Assembly (NCBI RefSeq): GCF_014805625.2
Contig: NW_023998416.1
Location: forward strand, 13,074,914 to 13,138,913
From: Glossina fuscipes
Taxonomy: Eukaryota > Arthropoda > Insecta > Diptera > Glossinidae
DNA length: 64,000 nt
Direction: 5' to 3'
Shown here: positions 12,701 through 25,537 of the stretch, piece by piece
Numbering within the stretch: the stretch's first letter is position 1
Layout of the letters: every line of letters starts with the position of its first letter
Notes under the pieces: model-generated
Databases searched by the model: none
Told to the model about the DNA's origin: nothing
The model's input: only the letters and a program-made list of their open reading frames with translations
Program-made: the position numbers and the translations under genes

Positions 12701-14094
12701 ATAAGTTTTCTTAATGGTTTCTTTGTCAGATTTGCTTAATACGATTTGTCATAAATCAATTCCATGCTGAATAAATTCTTCATATAAACTTATAATTACA
12801 ATCTCAGAATTTAAATTATACCTCAACGACCACAACACTGAATTGATTATATAGGAAAGCAGATATATTTTGAATGTTTCATTTCTATTACCTAAATTTA
12901 ATAACAGAAAGTGTCTATAATACCAGCAATTGAGTTTGATTCAAGTTTAATGAACTCTCGTGTGCAGACAAAGCAGTCATTAAATATTTATGTGAGAAAA
13001 CTTTACTAACATACAATCCAAGTACACGTTAAAATATTAAAAAGGAAGCAAAAAGTAAGATTGCCTTTTTTTCATATGCAATAAATATATGACCGAATTC
13101 CAGTAAAAAAAAAAAAATGACACCACCTAAGATTTAATTAGGGTTAAAATACTTCAACAATTTATTAAAATTAATATTACGAGTAAAGACAGAAAGACTT
13201 AAAGCAGCGACAACGTGAATAACTTCACTGGTAAAGACAACCGTTATTTATGTTTGGTTTGGTTGTTTAACTCGGTAAATGGAACATAAAGACAGACAAA
13301 AGTTAGCTGACTGGCTGGCTAGCAACCATTTCACTGACTGCTCACAGAGGCAACTTTATGTTATTATTATTATTTTTCTGTGTTTAGTTTTCGATTTTTA
13401 CAATGCGATTAAACGTTGGTGGTGTGTTTATTACTGCAACAAACTACTCGTAAATTGTGCAATATACACCCACATATGCATATGCATGTTTATAATGTTT
13501 ACTCCGACAATATAGGGTAATTTCCTTAATGTATATCTAGCGCTCTGTCAAATGTAGGATAACTGCATCTATGAATATAGGTTACCACAAGGCCTGTGGC
13601 AGTTCGAGTTAAAACTGAATTTAATTACAATCCATATGGTGGGCTGCAAACGAAATACAACAAGTCAAAAGCTTAGACACATGCAGTTGATATGTGCAAC
13701 AACAAGAATATAATTCTTGTTGAAAAAGTACTGAAGATGAGTGATTGCAATTAAAGGGGAATGAGACCACTGCAACTTATTTTTTATGCAATTTTTTTTT
13801 TTCTTGTGTGACATAAAAAGACAATTGTAGGAGTGGCAAAATTTTAAATAATCAAAAAATCTGATGTTTCAAACATAGTTGTATCACGATACACGGGCAC
13901 TAGCCATTTTAAATGCACTTTTCACGAACGCGTAGCAAGCAGCGAAACTTAAGCAATTTTCGTTTTTTTTTTTTTTTTTCATTTGCATTTTTTACAATAT
14001 CTCTCTAAAATAACATTTTCTCGAAAAATACGTAGGATATTTTTGATAAGTTAATTTAAAAATTTTTTATTAATAGACATATAAATACTCTACA
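9781..14094. other. non-coding stretch
   Basis: No gene recognised. At about 11811 there is GTTAGGTGGACAAATAAGT, which resembles a mariner terminal repeat, but no opposite end or transposase was found. The rest is AT-rich with short open frames only. Confidence 0.5.
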
Positions 14095-14240
14095 AAACCA
14101 ATAGTTCGGTCCGAACAAGTTTCAATAGCGTTCATCAATAGGTCAAAACACGTCGATGTAACGAAAAACATCTCAAGAGTTGAAGCCTATAGGTCGCACT
14201 GAAGATGGACAGATGGACGACCGGATAGACAAGCTTAAAC
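14095..14240 (-). repeat. R1 dispersed repeat, copy B
   Basis: Reverse-oriented copy: CAATAGCGTTCATCAATAGG, then CAAAACACGTC, CTATAGGTCGCAC, a GATGGACAGATGGACG run and AGACAAGCTTAAACCC. These are the complements of the distal, middle and head-side motifs seen in the + copies. Confidence 0.7.
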
Positions 14241-15829
14241 CCATTTAGAAAGTGAATTAGAAAGAAACTCTCAATCAATCAGTAAAATAAAATATGAATC
14301 TATCTCTGGTTCTTATAGGGTTCAAACGTAATATGCTCTTGTATCAGGAGTGGTACAAAGAGTGCCTTTTAACGGTTGAAAATTAAATACTTTTGAAACA
14401 CCTGCCTATGAATATTTATAAAAAAATCCTATGTCTTTCGTTGGATATAGAAATGTTCGTTAAATGATTCTTTTTTTCTTTTTAATGCAAATTTGGGCCA
14501 GTTATGCTGCTTCCTGCAGCGCACCCTACATCAAACATATCACGCCAAAATATAGCGCTGGTGTTGCCATTATCCAATATATATCCAGAAATTAATTTAG
14601 TTTTTAATACTTAAATATACACTTAATAACTTCGTCCGATTTTATTACTCCATTATTTTTCTCTCCATTAAAAAAACAAATTACGTCCATTTTTAAACTT
14701 ATTACAGTAATCTGACGCCTTAAGCGCAAATTTAGGAATAATCTAAAAATTTCAACTTCGAACAATGTTTTCAGAAACTAATAATGCAGTCAGAGTGGCC
14801 TACCGGGTTTCCTCGCCAGTCTGCAAGTTAAACACCAGATCGTGTACATAGGCTCTTAGTAGTTAAGGTTAAAATAATTTTTATAATTGAGCCAAATAAG
14901 CTACCTTAGGAAAATCTCAAATTTCAGATTATTCAAGAATAAATGTAGAGCAGTCGGCGGCATCTGTAGTCCATCAGTAAGTAACTTCATCAACCATGGA
15001 ACGGAGAGTTTCAGACACCATACTTAAAAGAAGAGAATTCCAGTAAGCAAGTAGAGAGAGGGAGAGAGAGAGAGATCACCATATATTGTAATTAATTATG
15101 TTACAATCCATTCTATTCCAAGTCACTGGCCGCGGGTTCAAATCTCTAGGGCGATAGAGTTTCCTTTGGTTGTAGCAAGAGTGCTTAGTTGATAAAGACA
15201 TAATACTAGAAATGTCTCTCTCTGTTTTCTCACTGCTTTCTGACAGAGGCGGCATTCCCAAAGTGAAAAAATTTAATCTTTTCAGATATCAAGGAAGCAA
15301 TGCACGATAAGGTAGAACGAACTAAATTACAAACAATTATTAAACGCATATGAATCATCTGTGACTGTTGAAAATTTTCTCAACTGGGTCACTGTATGGT
15401 CTGCAATTAATGGAATTTCGGATGAAATTTATGGATTCAAATGCACGGTCTTCAGCAATTTACGAAGTATAAAAATGTTTCAAGTTTCATCCGAGTTCCG
15501 TACATAGATATGTGTCCTGCAACTTTTAATATTATATCCAACTGTTTATTAAGTCGATTTTTATTTGTTTGCTTGACATATAAAAAGAATAATAGTTGAA
15601 AAATTCGCATTATTATCCCCTGTTGTTAATAAAATGTACATACATATAAACTTATTGTTATAACAGCGTAAATATTTTATTGTGGATTTTTTCCAATTTT
15701 TTTTTTTTTGCCTAACTTTCCAAGTGCAACGTTATTATACTTAAACTACCACAAGTGGTGCAAAAGCACATTAAGTTTGTCGGGATATGTAAAACACGCA
15801 AAAGTAATCGATACCACTAGATAGACCTA

Positions 15830-16000
15830 TTCTTTATTATGCCGATCGATTCAGATTCACTTTCTCGGTCGTTCGAAGCTTGTATGTCCGTCTGTCCGTT
15901 TTGTATTATCGTAATCAACTAATAGATCGCAATTTTTAAGATAATATGATGAAATTTACTACAGCGAATGCTATCTTCTATCTGCTCTTATCGTTTTATA
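15830..16000 (+). repeat. R1 dispersed repeat, copy C
   Basis: TTTATTATGCCGATCGATTC, then TTCGAAGCTTGTATGTCCG, TCTGTCCGTTTTG, TCGCAATTTTTAAGATAATA and TGATGAAATTTAC. Same motif order as the other + copies; the head is missing or diverged. Confidence 0.65.
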
Positions 16001-16296
16001 CCGATTCTTACAAAAATAAAATCAAGTAAAATAGTATAAGAAAATAATAAAAAAAAAACACGAAAAAACGTTATCTGGGGGAATATGCAATATATGTATC
16101 TATTACATTTATATCTCCTGCCAAAAGTAACCGCTCAAATTAATTAAGGTTCGGACAAAGCACACTTATACTCATCGAACATTTTCTATATATAGCAGAG
16201 TGCATCATCTGCTGTTGATTAAGTAATTGCATGAATGAAAAAATTACGAGGAAAGAAAATTTGGTTCCTCAGTACGGACAATTTTTATGAAAGTTT

Positions 16297-16515
16297 CAAT
16301 CAAAGTAGACAAGAAAAACGCATAATAACAGTAATCGGAGACCGTCGGTGAATATAGACTTCGTAAGCACAGATGTCTTAATAAACGACGCTGTTCGTAA
16401 ATATGAAATTTTGTTCATTCGTGAAATTCGTGCATATAAACATATCAACTTAAGAGAGCCTTAATAGGAAAAGGTTGCTCTGCAGCATTTTCCACACCAC
16501 AATAAATGTAATGAT
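16297..16515 (+). pseudogene. truncated pseudogene copy of the MADF-BESS gene at 25538-26533
   Basis: Read on the + strand, this gives RPSVNIDFVSTDVLIN then DAVRKYEIL, then two stops, then EKVALQHFPHHNKCN. The intact gene has TPSVDMKFISNGALIN, AVRKYEIL and KVALELFPHSTKYN. Nucleotide similarity runs through the start-codon position (ATG in the gene, ACG at 16318-16320 here) and about 20 bases of 5' leader (CAATCAAA...ACAAGAAAA). It covers roughly residues 1-62 of the 331-residue protein, with one extra codon and consecutive stops TAA TAG. No trace of the rest of the gene was found downstream. It lies in opposite orientation to, and about 10 kb from, the intact gene. It is clearly dead. Whether it arose by local duplication or transposition is not known. 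Confidence 0.8.
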
Positions 16516-19500
16516 GTAGAAACTTTTTTCAGTTGAGCCATTCAATGTTCTAAGTAATCGCAGCTTAGTGGACGTGTGTCCGACGCCCTTACCGACTCAG
16601 CACTTACGGTGGCGCAAACTGTATTGAGATGGGAGGCCGGGAACAAACTTTTGGTATTTGCGGCTCTCATCTGTTAGCCTATACGACGGCCCATTATTTG
16701 CGCTTGCTGAGAAAAGCAGAGTCCTGTGTGTTTTACAAAGATTATCAGTCATGTTCTTGTTATATCATGCAACTTATTATCACCGGAAGGTAGCATTCAT
16801 TGGCAAAGTTAATGAAGGAAATTTAATTTAAACTAACCTTGTTTTCATTGCAAAATTAGTGAACAAATTGAGAGAGTTCTGCTTTAACATTGCTTTAAAT
16901 TATAGTAAAATACAAAATTCTTAAACATCTCCGCCTGTGTGCCTTCAACAAAATTATAAATGACGTTTAAGTTTGAAATGCAATGTAAGAGCACAAATAA
17001 AATTAATCAATTTCCTTCTTCATTTCATTTGATTGTTCACAACAACGTCAATACGTTCTTCTTATGTACAATATGTTCTTTTATTTTATTTCGTATTATC
17101 GTATACCGCTCTTCAACCATTTTCCTATTCCATTTTCTATTCCATATAATGTTGCTTTTCAAATCAATACACAGCAATCGCATTATTATCAATGTAATCT
17201 ACTTCCCTTTTATTGCTCTTTACCCTTGATTTAACTGCAAAGGAAGAAAATATATGCCGACTGCAAAAATAATGACGTCGTTAGTTTCTCTGTTAACGTA
17301 TTCTACTTAACTGTATATACATGGAAGAAGAAGAAGAAGAAGAATACACGTTATGAATGAAGTAAAAAAAAAAAAAAAAAGACAAAAAGGCTGTTGTTGG
17401 CCTAAGAGATTTAGCAAACGGGGGTTTTTAAGTAAACTTGAAATACATAGCAAAATATTTTATGTCTTTATGTGCGTCATTCCTGAGACGAAAGAGCCAT
17501 AAAATACTCTGTCTTTTTTTTCTTTTTACCATAACAGTGAGAAATTAAACAACAACCAGCTTTTAGCTTTAATTTGAAAAAATTTTAATAGATTTTATTA
17601 TTTATTAGATTTACAATGCAACTGCGCTTTAAAAATTTTCTGATAAAATTTTACGTTTATTTAAAATAAAAATGTTGCAAAATGTATTTTGTTCAAAGCA
17701 TTGTTGTTCATTGTTAGCCATCGCTGTTTCCCGCCTTTGTAACACTGCATAAGTTTCGCGACAAAAAAATAACTCGCCTTTTGACGTTATTCAGGAAGCG
17801 ACCCATTTTTAGTGGCTTCAGACTTTTTTATGTGAGTGCTGTTGAGAATTTTACTTTTCCGCTTAAAACGCTTAAAGCGAAAGACTGCATTTTTCCAATT
17901 CCCCTAAATACAAAGAATGATGGCGAGTTGGTAGATAATTGCAGATTTTCAGTAGAGTTTTTCCGTCCAAAGGAAGAGAGATACTAACGGCTTCGAGAAA
18001 ACTAAATCTTGTTAACGCACAATTCCTCTTGTTCAGCGCCCAATTAAACTATGTAGTTTACGGCGAGATTAAATATACCGTGAGAGAACCTTTTTCCAGG
18101 TCAAGACTTATTCGTAGATTTTGCCACAATTCGTTCCAAAAACAATTTATATTTGGATGGGACCATATCGGTAAATGGTAATTACTAGCGTGCAGTCCTA
18201 AGCTTTAAGGGAGTAATGGGTTACTTTATTTGACCCGCGGTTGACAATAATTCGACTATTCGCTAATTCGCTGTCTAGGCTTAGTTTTAACCTATTGTTT
18301 TACCTCCAGGTTAAAAGAAAAAATATGATACGAAAAAGGACGTAAACGCGAATGACAAAATTATAAAAGAAAAACAACTTCGATGATATTTATTTGCCGC
18401 AAATGCTGCAACAAGTCTCACTATGTCGGCTGGTAATCCAAACTTCAAAAAAAACTTGGCTCAAATAGTGGAATTCTCCATCTTTGATCTATATCGGCAT
18501 TTTCAGCTTGGCCAGACCTCAACTGAAAACAAATGTTTTCGGTCGGGATGCTCCGTCAGTGCGTCATTTGTTATTGTGTGCTTATACCTAACTAAACCTA
18601 ACTTATTCTAGTATCCTAGATGATTTCAAATCCTCGTAACGAATAACACGTTTCACCCAATAGATTAAATTGTTACATTCCCTTTTAGACATCGTTCAAA
18701 GTTACTTATAGAACTAAGAGAAGCAAATTAAAATTCAAAAGAAAAACACGATTTATAAAACAACTTTTTCCTATTATTAAAAATTTTAATAAGTTAATGT
18801 ATCTTAAGGGAAGAGATGTAAGACTAATTGCTTATGACAGAGGTTTACGATAACGGTAATAGCAGAGATTGGACGTTTTGGAATTTTTGCTGCTACATTT
18901 AAATTAAAAACACATTTTCTTTCATACATAAAACATTACAGCATTAGAACGTAACTAAATCAAATAGAATTAACGAATGCCATTAAAGGTTTTCGACAGT
19001 TTATCTATAATAAAAACTTTACATTAACAAATATTTCCAAAAAGCAACAAAAATCTGTATAAATAAGAAAGAAATTATGTTTAATTTAAATATCGACGCT
19101 AGCGATTGCAAAAAAGAAGATCTATACTTTATATAATCAAGCAAAAAGCTTGCGTTTCAATGCAATTGGTGGACGTCCATCCTAAGTTAATAAGTACAAA
19201 AAAAGGAATAAAAAACGCCTTATTATAAATATAATAAACGAAATAGGAGAGTTTACCGTAAAGATTAACTTAAAAAGTTAGTGTTTTTATGATTGTCGCC
19301 ATCGCCATCGCAATCGCCAAATAATGTCAATTGTTAATAAATAGTGTTTGCAATTATTGATTGCTTTAATCAGCAATTATTCTTCTCAGAGGACAATTTC
19401 AAAGAAATGTCGAAAACCTCACGCTCAGACGCTATTCACAAAGTTACGCCCAACGAAAATATAGATTATAATCTTTAAACTTTAAGGAAGATGTCGAAAA

Positions 19501-22500
19501 ATATTGTCTAGGTATAGACGAGGACTTCTGCTCCTAAAGCGCGCTTAGATCTATTCAAAACACACATATATTCGTAGTATAAGGTCTTATGCTTATATAA
19601 GTTTTTTCGGTCTCTTGCTCTCATAGTGTTTGCTTATATTTGGGACCAGCTGGAGTAGATTACCAAAATCTCCCATGTTACAATATATAACATATTTGGT
19701 GATGGGTATACAAAATTCGTTTTAACCCGAATATAGTTTGGTGTTCTTTTTATGTCATCAACTCGTACGTTACATTATGCCTTTGTTAAAATTTTAAACA
19801 ATTCTTCTATAGGATACATTTAATGTTCCTGTGAAAGCCTATGCTTGTCGAACAGGACTTTTCAATAAAACTTTTTCTTCTTTTAATAATTGTAATTGCA
19901 TAGATTAGACATGGATTGTTTGGTACGTTTATCATAAGTAATATAATAACACTTTTGTCATAGACTTTACGTTAGGATAAGTAATAATATGAAAAAAAGT
20001 CTATGATCAATGTGCAAAAGATGAACAACACAACGTCTTTAATAAAAATAAACGAAAATTATTCAAACAAGTTATTGCTTATCTTTGCTTTCACGAGAAC
20101 TTTTAAAGGACTTGGACCAAAATGTTTACCAACACTAAACTTTCCTAGTGCCTATCTGGATGAATTTCCGACTTTGTAGAAAATTATTCGTTTTGCATCT
20201 ATGGAATGGCACTCTCTTCTCGATTGATTTTCTATAGAAACAAATCACCCGCAACTCCGCCATATAAATTTCTTTAATGAATAATCTACAAACACCAAAG
20301 AGCAAAGCAATCAAATAGAATAACTTTCCGAACTAATATTTTTATGTATAATACTCGCCTGTACTGGGAGACAAATAAAGTGATATTATCAGTCAACAAT
20401 ATCAAGTATTATAAATGAAGCATACTTTTAGCAATAACAGAATTGAATACACTTAATCAGCGTTTTTAAATACGCAATTAAAAGGGTTTCACTATTTATT
20501 GTATGTAGTTTTTACATTAAATTAAAAGCATATAAAATTGTTGAATAAAATATTGCCGTAAAACCTTCAACTGCGTTTAGACGGATATCTATACACATAT
20601 ATGTTGTTATAATTTCACGCGAAGAGAAAAAGTGCACAATATATATATATATGTATGTATACATATTGCCTCGTTAATAATATGGGAAAATGAAAATGTA
20701 TAGAAAGAAGCAAAAAGAACAATGATTTAAAAAAAAAAAAAGAAGAGATTTCCAACTAGTTTCTCATTCAATAGAGTGAATATTGAAATGTTTGATTTGA
20801 ATGTTTCGCTCTATAAAAATATAGCATCGCTTTGATGTGCAACTAAACAGCAATCATGTGCACGTAAGCGACGCAGTTTTCATATAAAATATTTATAAAG
20901 TACGTGTATGCCATATATATGTTGATTTTACCAAAAAAATGAATGAATGAATAAACAGGTTTAAATTTCCTTTTATTTGATTTTTTTTTTTTTTTGTTAT
21001 TTTATTTATTTTTTTTTTTTTTTGCAAATTTTTGTTCACTAGGAGTAAAAACTAGGCAAATAAGTCAAAGCCAAATGCTGTTATATGTATTTGCGTGCTT
21101 TTAAAACTTAATGAATACACATATGTAATACTACCGTGTGCCCATATGATGAACATTTGTTGCAGTGTGAGAAAACATGACCTGAACTTTCTTGCTTTCT
21201 TGCTTTGTGTACAATGATATACTAAAAGACTTTACTTAGTCCATACAAATATTATAACACATGAGGGGGTTAAGAATATCAACAAATAATAAAAAGCATA
21301 AAATAGAGAAAAAAAAAAGTCTTTTACAAACACAAGTTAGTATGCCAGGGTGAGTAAGTACAGCTATATAAAAATATTTTGCAAATTAAAGAATTAACAT
21401 GACACAAATGGGTTTTTAAAGAAATTTTTGAAAGCGAAAAACAAGAAAAAGAAATATATCACGACACAGACATTTAACATTCAAAAGTAAAACAAAAAAA
21501 ACTCATTTCACAAACATTAAATGCAAAAGCGCGCTTTAATCAAATTCATATCTTTATTGCTAAAAGTATGCTACAAATATTTATTTAAATTTAACTTGAA
21601 TTTCTTTGCATCGTCATGATCAGGAACCCGTCAACTTGACGGATAAATTTTGTGAATAGTCACAGTCGCAAATAGTAAAAGTGCAAGTTGAAATTTGTCA
21701 TAAACATCTCCCTTGATCGATTAAGATTACGAAACTAAAAAAGTGGAAGGAATTTGTGAATAACAAGACAAGCCCACAATGCAGAAGCAGCTGAAACAAA
21801 CTCTGAAAATACAGACATTGTTGTTTATATTTCCAGTAATAACACTGTGCTCGCTTCTTTTACGTCAGTCAATGTTTTACGAGTCACTTGATTAGACATA
21901 CATACATACATATATACATGACCCATTCACAGCTCAAAGTGGTTATATTTAAAATAACTTTCTTCAATTGAACGTAAGACACTGCATAATGACAATTTTT
22001 GTTTATGGTCATTGAAAAAGAAATGGTTTTTTTTCTTGCGCAAGAGAAACAGTGACAGAGAGATGCGTACAAACATTTTTATCAATGTCATACATTTTGT
22101 CTTATTCTTTGCCGTGCTACAAGAACACGTCTTATGCGAAGAAAGTCGTTATGTTGTGCGAATTCGTCTTGAATTCGTCATGAGCGCTTGTTATGGAGAG
22201 TTCTACTATTCTCTCTTATATATATATTCTATATATAGAGTTTCGCGTCAATAAATTCAGCTGTTTTCGCGTACAAACAGAGTACATTTTGCAATCTTTG
22301 ATTTTGTCAAGCATTCAATTTATTTTAAGTTTTGCTTACGGAAAGTTGCAGAGAGCCTTTCGTGATGAGGGTGTGCCGTAGAAGATTGTTTACAGAAAAA
22401 TAATTACAAAGGATTCGTATAAGGTCGGGAACGATTTTCAGATGCACAGCGACTCGGACGACTGCTAATACCTAGGGGAGAAAGCCAGGGCAGGTGAATT

Positions 22501-22599
22501 GAAGATTTCGTCCTCGAAAATCGTCGATTAAAAATTAGGAAGCTGTGGATATTTCATTTTGATCAAACGAAACAATATTAAGAGATGTTTTGCACCCGA
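16516..22599. other. non-coding AT-rich stretch
   Basis: No gene recognised. It holds a (GAA)7 repeat at 17324-17344, several poly-A/T tracts, and short open frames at 17781-18611 (+) without family resemblance. A palindromic TA-rich segment lies near 22217-22240. Confidence 0.5.
17324..17344. repeat. (GAA)7 microsatellite
   Basis: Seven GAA units directly visible. Confidence 0.9.
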
Positions 22600-22930
22600 A
22601 GTGCATCAAACTTTGATTGGTTCGAAGAGCACTCACCATTCGAGAACATTGCGCCAAAAACTCGACCCATACCGCCGCACAACCACCATATTCGTATGAT
22701 TTAGCAGCAAGTAACCATTTACTGTTCAACAAACTTAAAAGGCCGCTCCGGGAACCGTTTCGACTTCGCCTGAGAGAATAAAAACCGAATCGAAGAAACT
22801 GATTAAAGCTATCTTGGACTACTTTGATTATTTCAGGATTTGGAATATACATCGAGACAAGTTCGTCTTGTCGGGCTGGGAATAGTTTGACGATGATGAA
22901 TAAGAGATTTGGGAGAATAAGTAACAATTG
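22600..22930 (+). mobile_element. decayed mariner-type transposase, C-terminal fragment
   Basis: The + strand from about 22647 reads CAKNSTHTAAQPPYSYDLAA, then SNHLLFNKLKRPLRE, matching the mariner block AQNSTH...PPYSPDLAPCDF..FPKLKRPLRG. After a frame change it continues with RIKTESKKLIKAILDYF and DKFVLSGWE, which fits the end of mariner transposases (ESLKALKAIP...W..RWHKCIxSGGDYFEGD). Frameshifts and stops are present, and the third catalytic Asp (the D of PCDF) is replaced by Asn, so it cannot be active. The N-terminal two thirds and the terminal inverted repeats were not found. The open frame on the opposite strand (22535-22927) is a shadow of this element. Confidence 0.75.
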
Positions 22931-24109
22931 TTCATATTATAAATAAACTCAAGTTATCTTCTCTTCAAGGCAGTAAAATATGAGAACAAATTAATGAGCG
23001 ACATTATATGTTAGCTGAATGCGAATTTCATATAAAAATGCTTTCATTTTTACGTTTTCAAACATATATACAAATAGATGTGTACACAACATTCCTCAAA
23101 AATATAAGTTAAAGCAATAAAAACATTTAACAACCGTTATTTAATTTGAACTTAGATGAGAACATTTTCAAACTTTAATAAAATTCGTTTACATGTTTCG
23201 TATGCACCGCGCTTAAATGTTCTGCAAGAGTAACTATAACGCGCGGCACATGGATGTGGATTTTTTTTAAAAGTTTCCTAACCGCCTAGTTGTTAGCAAA
23301 ATTAAATAAACAGCAGGTGCGAAAAACAAAGGAATGCAAAAAACTATAAAAACCTTGGATATCCGACCGTAACATTTTATTAAAGGTTAGAATTTAAAGA
23401 AAACCATAGAATTTCTGTATTGGGCTTAGAAAATTTTTGAATATTGCTTATAATACGGATTCTATTACGCTATTGTACTTCAAATACCGACGAAATTAAA
23501 ATGACTTGAAAATGATACTTGCATTTGTAACAATGGGTAGCGAAACGTCAAATAAGCCATTCAGACAAGATCTTCACATTTTCAGAGGACCATAGCTTGG
23601 AATCCAGCTTGTTTGACTTACAAGAGAAAATTTTTGCTACCATTAAGGCAACGATTGCAAGCACACGAAATACTTCCAATTCAATTTCTCATTTTATTAT
23701 TATTATTGTTATTATTATTATTATAAATTTAGCCAGAGAATAAATTCTAAGAATAAAGTCTTAAAGCACTAGCATCTAAGGCGTTCGGTTTTATTGAAAA
23801 CTCTACCGCAATTGAGTTGAAAGTCGAGACTCTTGCCTACTCGGCCACACAGGCGGATGATTTCCCACCTCGAATGGCACCTCGATTTCTCCCGCGACTT
23901 ACATTAAGGTGAACTGTGTGCTCTTTAAGCAGACGATTTGGGAGAATAAAATAAGTAAAGAGTGTATGAATTTGAATTATCAATATCAGCGCTCGTGATG
24001 CTTTTACTAAGTAGTAGTAGTATCGTATATTTCTACTTTCCTCCCTACGTTGCAGTTATACATACAATGACTCCTTCAAATAAAACATTATATGAGACGT
24101 GATCGAAAT
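22931..24109. other. non-coding stretch with (TTA)n repeat
   Basis: No gene recognised. A (TTA)n microsatellite occupies 23695-23725. On the - strand near 23850 TGGCCGAGTAGG resembles a tRNA A box, but no complete tRNA fold follows. Confidence 0.5.
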
Positions 24110-24255
24110 GTGGTCCAATCGGTAGCATTTTCGGCGCACCAAGTTTCATTAAAATATCTCAAAAATTGGCGAGCAGACAAACTTAGATCGACTCAGATAG
24201 TGTTTCGGAGTCGGCCGGTATAATAAAAGCTGGGGGTTTATCTCAAGTCCTTCGG
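24110..24255 (-). repeat. R1 dispersed repeat, copy D
   Basis: Reverse-oriented piece: AAGTTTCATTAAAATATCTC, CAGACAAACTTAGATCGAC, CCGGTATAATAAAAG and CTCAAGTCCTT, the complements of the distal, middle and head motifs of the + copies. Confidence 0.6.
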
Positions 24256-25104
24256 GATGTCACGTACGTCCGTGCAAGCCTTTATACAACAATCAGTGTA
24301 AAATCGTTGTAGAAGCAGAAAACAAGAACAAAAATATTCGGTCGTGGCCGAATCTTTTATACCCATCACGGCGTTCCTAAAAGTTTTAAAAGGAACTATA
24401 TTTTCATATATTTGCTATATTTTCTTGGGTTACCTTAAGAAAACTTCTAATTACCGTTTATTGCATTGTATGTGAAGACCAATTGCTGATTATATGGCAC
24501 ACTGCGGTGTTGCCTGGGCAGCCAATGCGAGTGAGACTCGATCGTGTCCCGATTTTGCTTTTATGCTTGATCGTGCAGATCATCAGTTGGAAAGCAAAGT
24601 CTCAATGTCTAGGTCGGAACCTGAATGTTAAGCAATTTCATAAACTACGAAAAAAGTAATATATTAAGGTGACATATGAAATGAAATTAAAATGTATTAT
24701 TATTTCATAAAGTTATGTAGCGGTGTGCACAAAGCAAAATGCACAAACACTCGCCGTCAGTACGAGACACCATTCACACCCGAAGCACATTGGTACCAGA
24801 CACCTTTGCATACATGAAAAGTGTCAGGCAAAAAAAAAACAAAATACTTTTAGGCTAAATGAAGTCAGAAACTATGCTAGCTGGATGTACATCTAACAAC
24901 ATTCAACATACATAGACGTCTCAAATGCATAGCCAATAATAGCGCGGGATTTTTTTGTAATATGTCAACTTAGACATCTTGTTATTATGCATTTTTTTCA
25001 TTCATTGTATTCATATTTGGTCTACTTCGAACCGCAGCATTGAAATACGTAATGAAGCATATATTGTTATATAAGCATATGTTAAGCATGTACGCAATCT
25101 AGAA

Positions 25105-25275
25105 AAAGACTTGAGATAAACTAATCTTCTATTATATCGATCGACCGAAATGGCTTTCTATATCAATTTGAGCTTGTCTGTCTGTCCGTCCATCTATCCG
25201 CATTGTTTTCCTGCATTCAACCTGCATGCGACAACTCTTTCGATATTTTAATGAATCGAAGCACTTTCTTAACCG
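25105..25275 (+). repeat. R1 dispersed repeat, copy E
   Basis: ACTTGAGATAAACTAA, TATATCGATCGACCG, GAGCTTGTCTGTCTGTCCG, TTTTCCTGCATTCAACCTG and CGATATTTTAATGAATCG in family order. It lies about 230 bases beyond the 3' end of the MADF-BESS gene. Confidence 0.7.
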
Positions 25276-25508
25276 CTGTAGGATAGGTTAGGCTATTTAG
25301 TGGTGGGCAGTGATCCACTACAGGGTTTTGCGGCTAATGCATTTGGCGTGATGGTGGCCAATTATCAAATAAAAAGAAATCATATTTGCCAGAAGAGAGT
25401 ATTAAAAATGAAAATAATAATGCTCAGCTTTATTGTAATGATGATAAGAAGAAAAGAATCAATACAATTACATATAATGACAATGCAGATTGTGAATTTC
25501 CGATAAAA

Positions 25509-25514
25509 TTTATT
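25509..25514 (-). terminator. polyadenylation signal AATAAA of the MADF-BESS gene
   Basis: On the - strand AATAAA occurs about 24 bases after the TAG stop of the MADF-BESS gene, a plausible distance for a 3' end signal. The AT-rich context makes chance occurrence possible. Confidence 0.5.
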
Positions 25515-25537
25515 TCTTTTCATGAAACCACCTTTTG

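Noticed and set aside
11805..13100. Possible mariner terminal repeat at 11811 (GTTAGGTGGACAAATAAGT)
   Set aside because: No inverted partner within about 1.3 kb and no transposase similarity in the interior.
15076..15261. Open frame on the - strand; the + strand over it has GGTTCAAATCT like a tRNA B box
   Set aside because: No A box at the right distance and no cloverleaf; the frame has no domain.
22535..22927. 130-residue frame on the - strand
   Set aside because: It is the antisense shadow of the mariner transposase remnant on the + strand.
23775..23870. tRNA-like segment on the - strand with an A-box match (TGGCCGAGTAGG)
   Set aside because: No proper B box, T arm or acceptor stem could be formed; at best a tRNA-derived SINE scrap or old tRNA relic.
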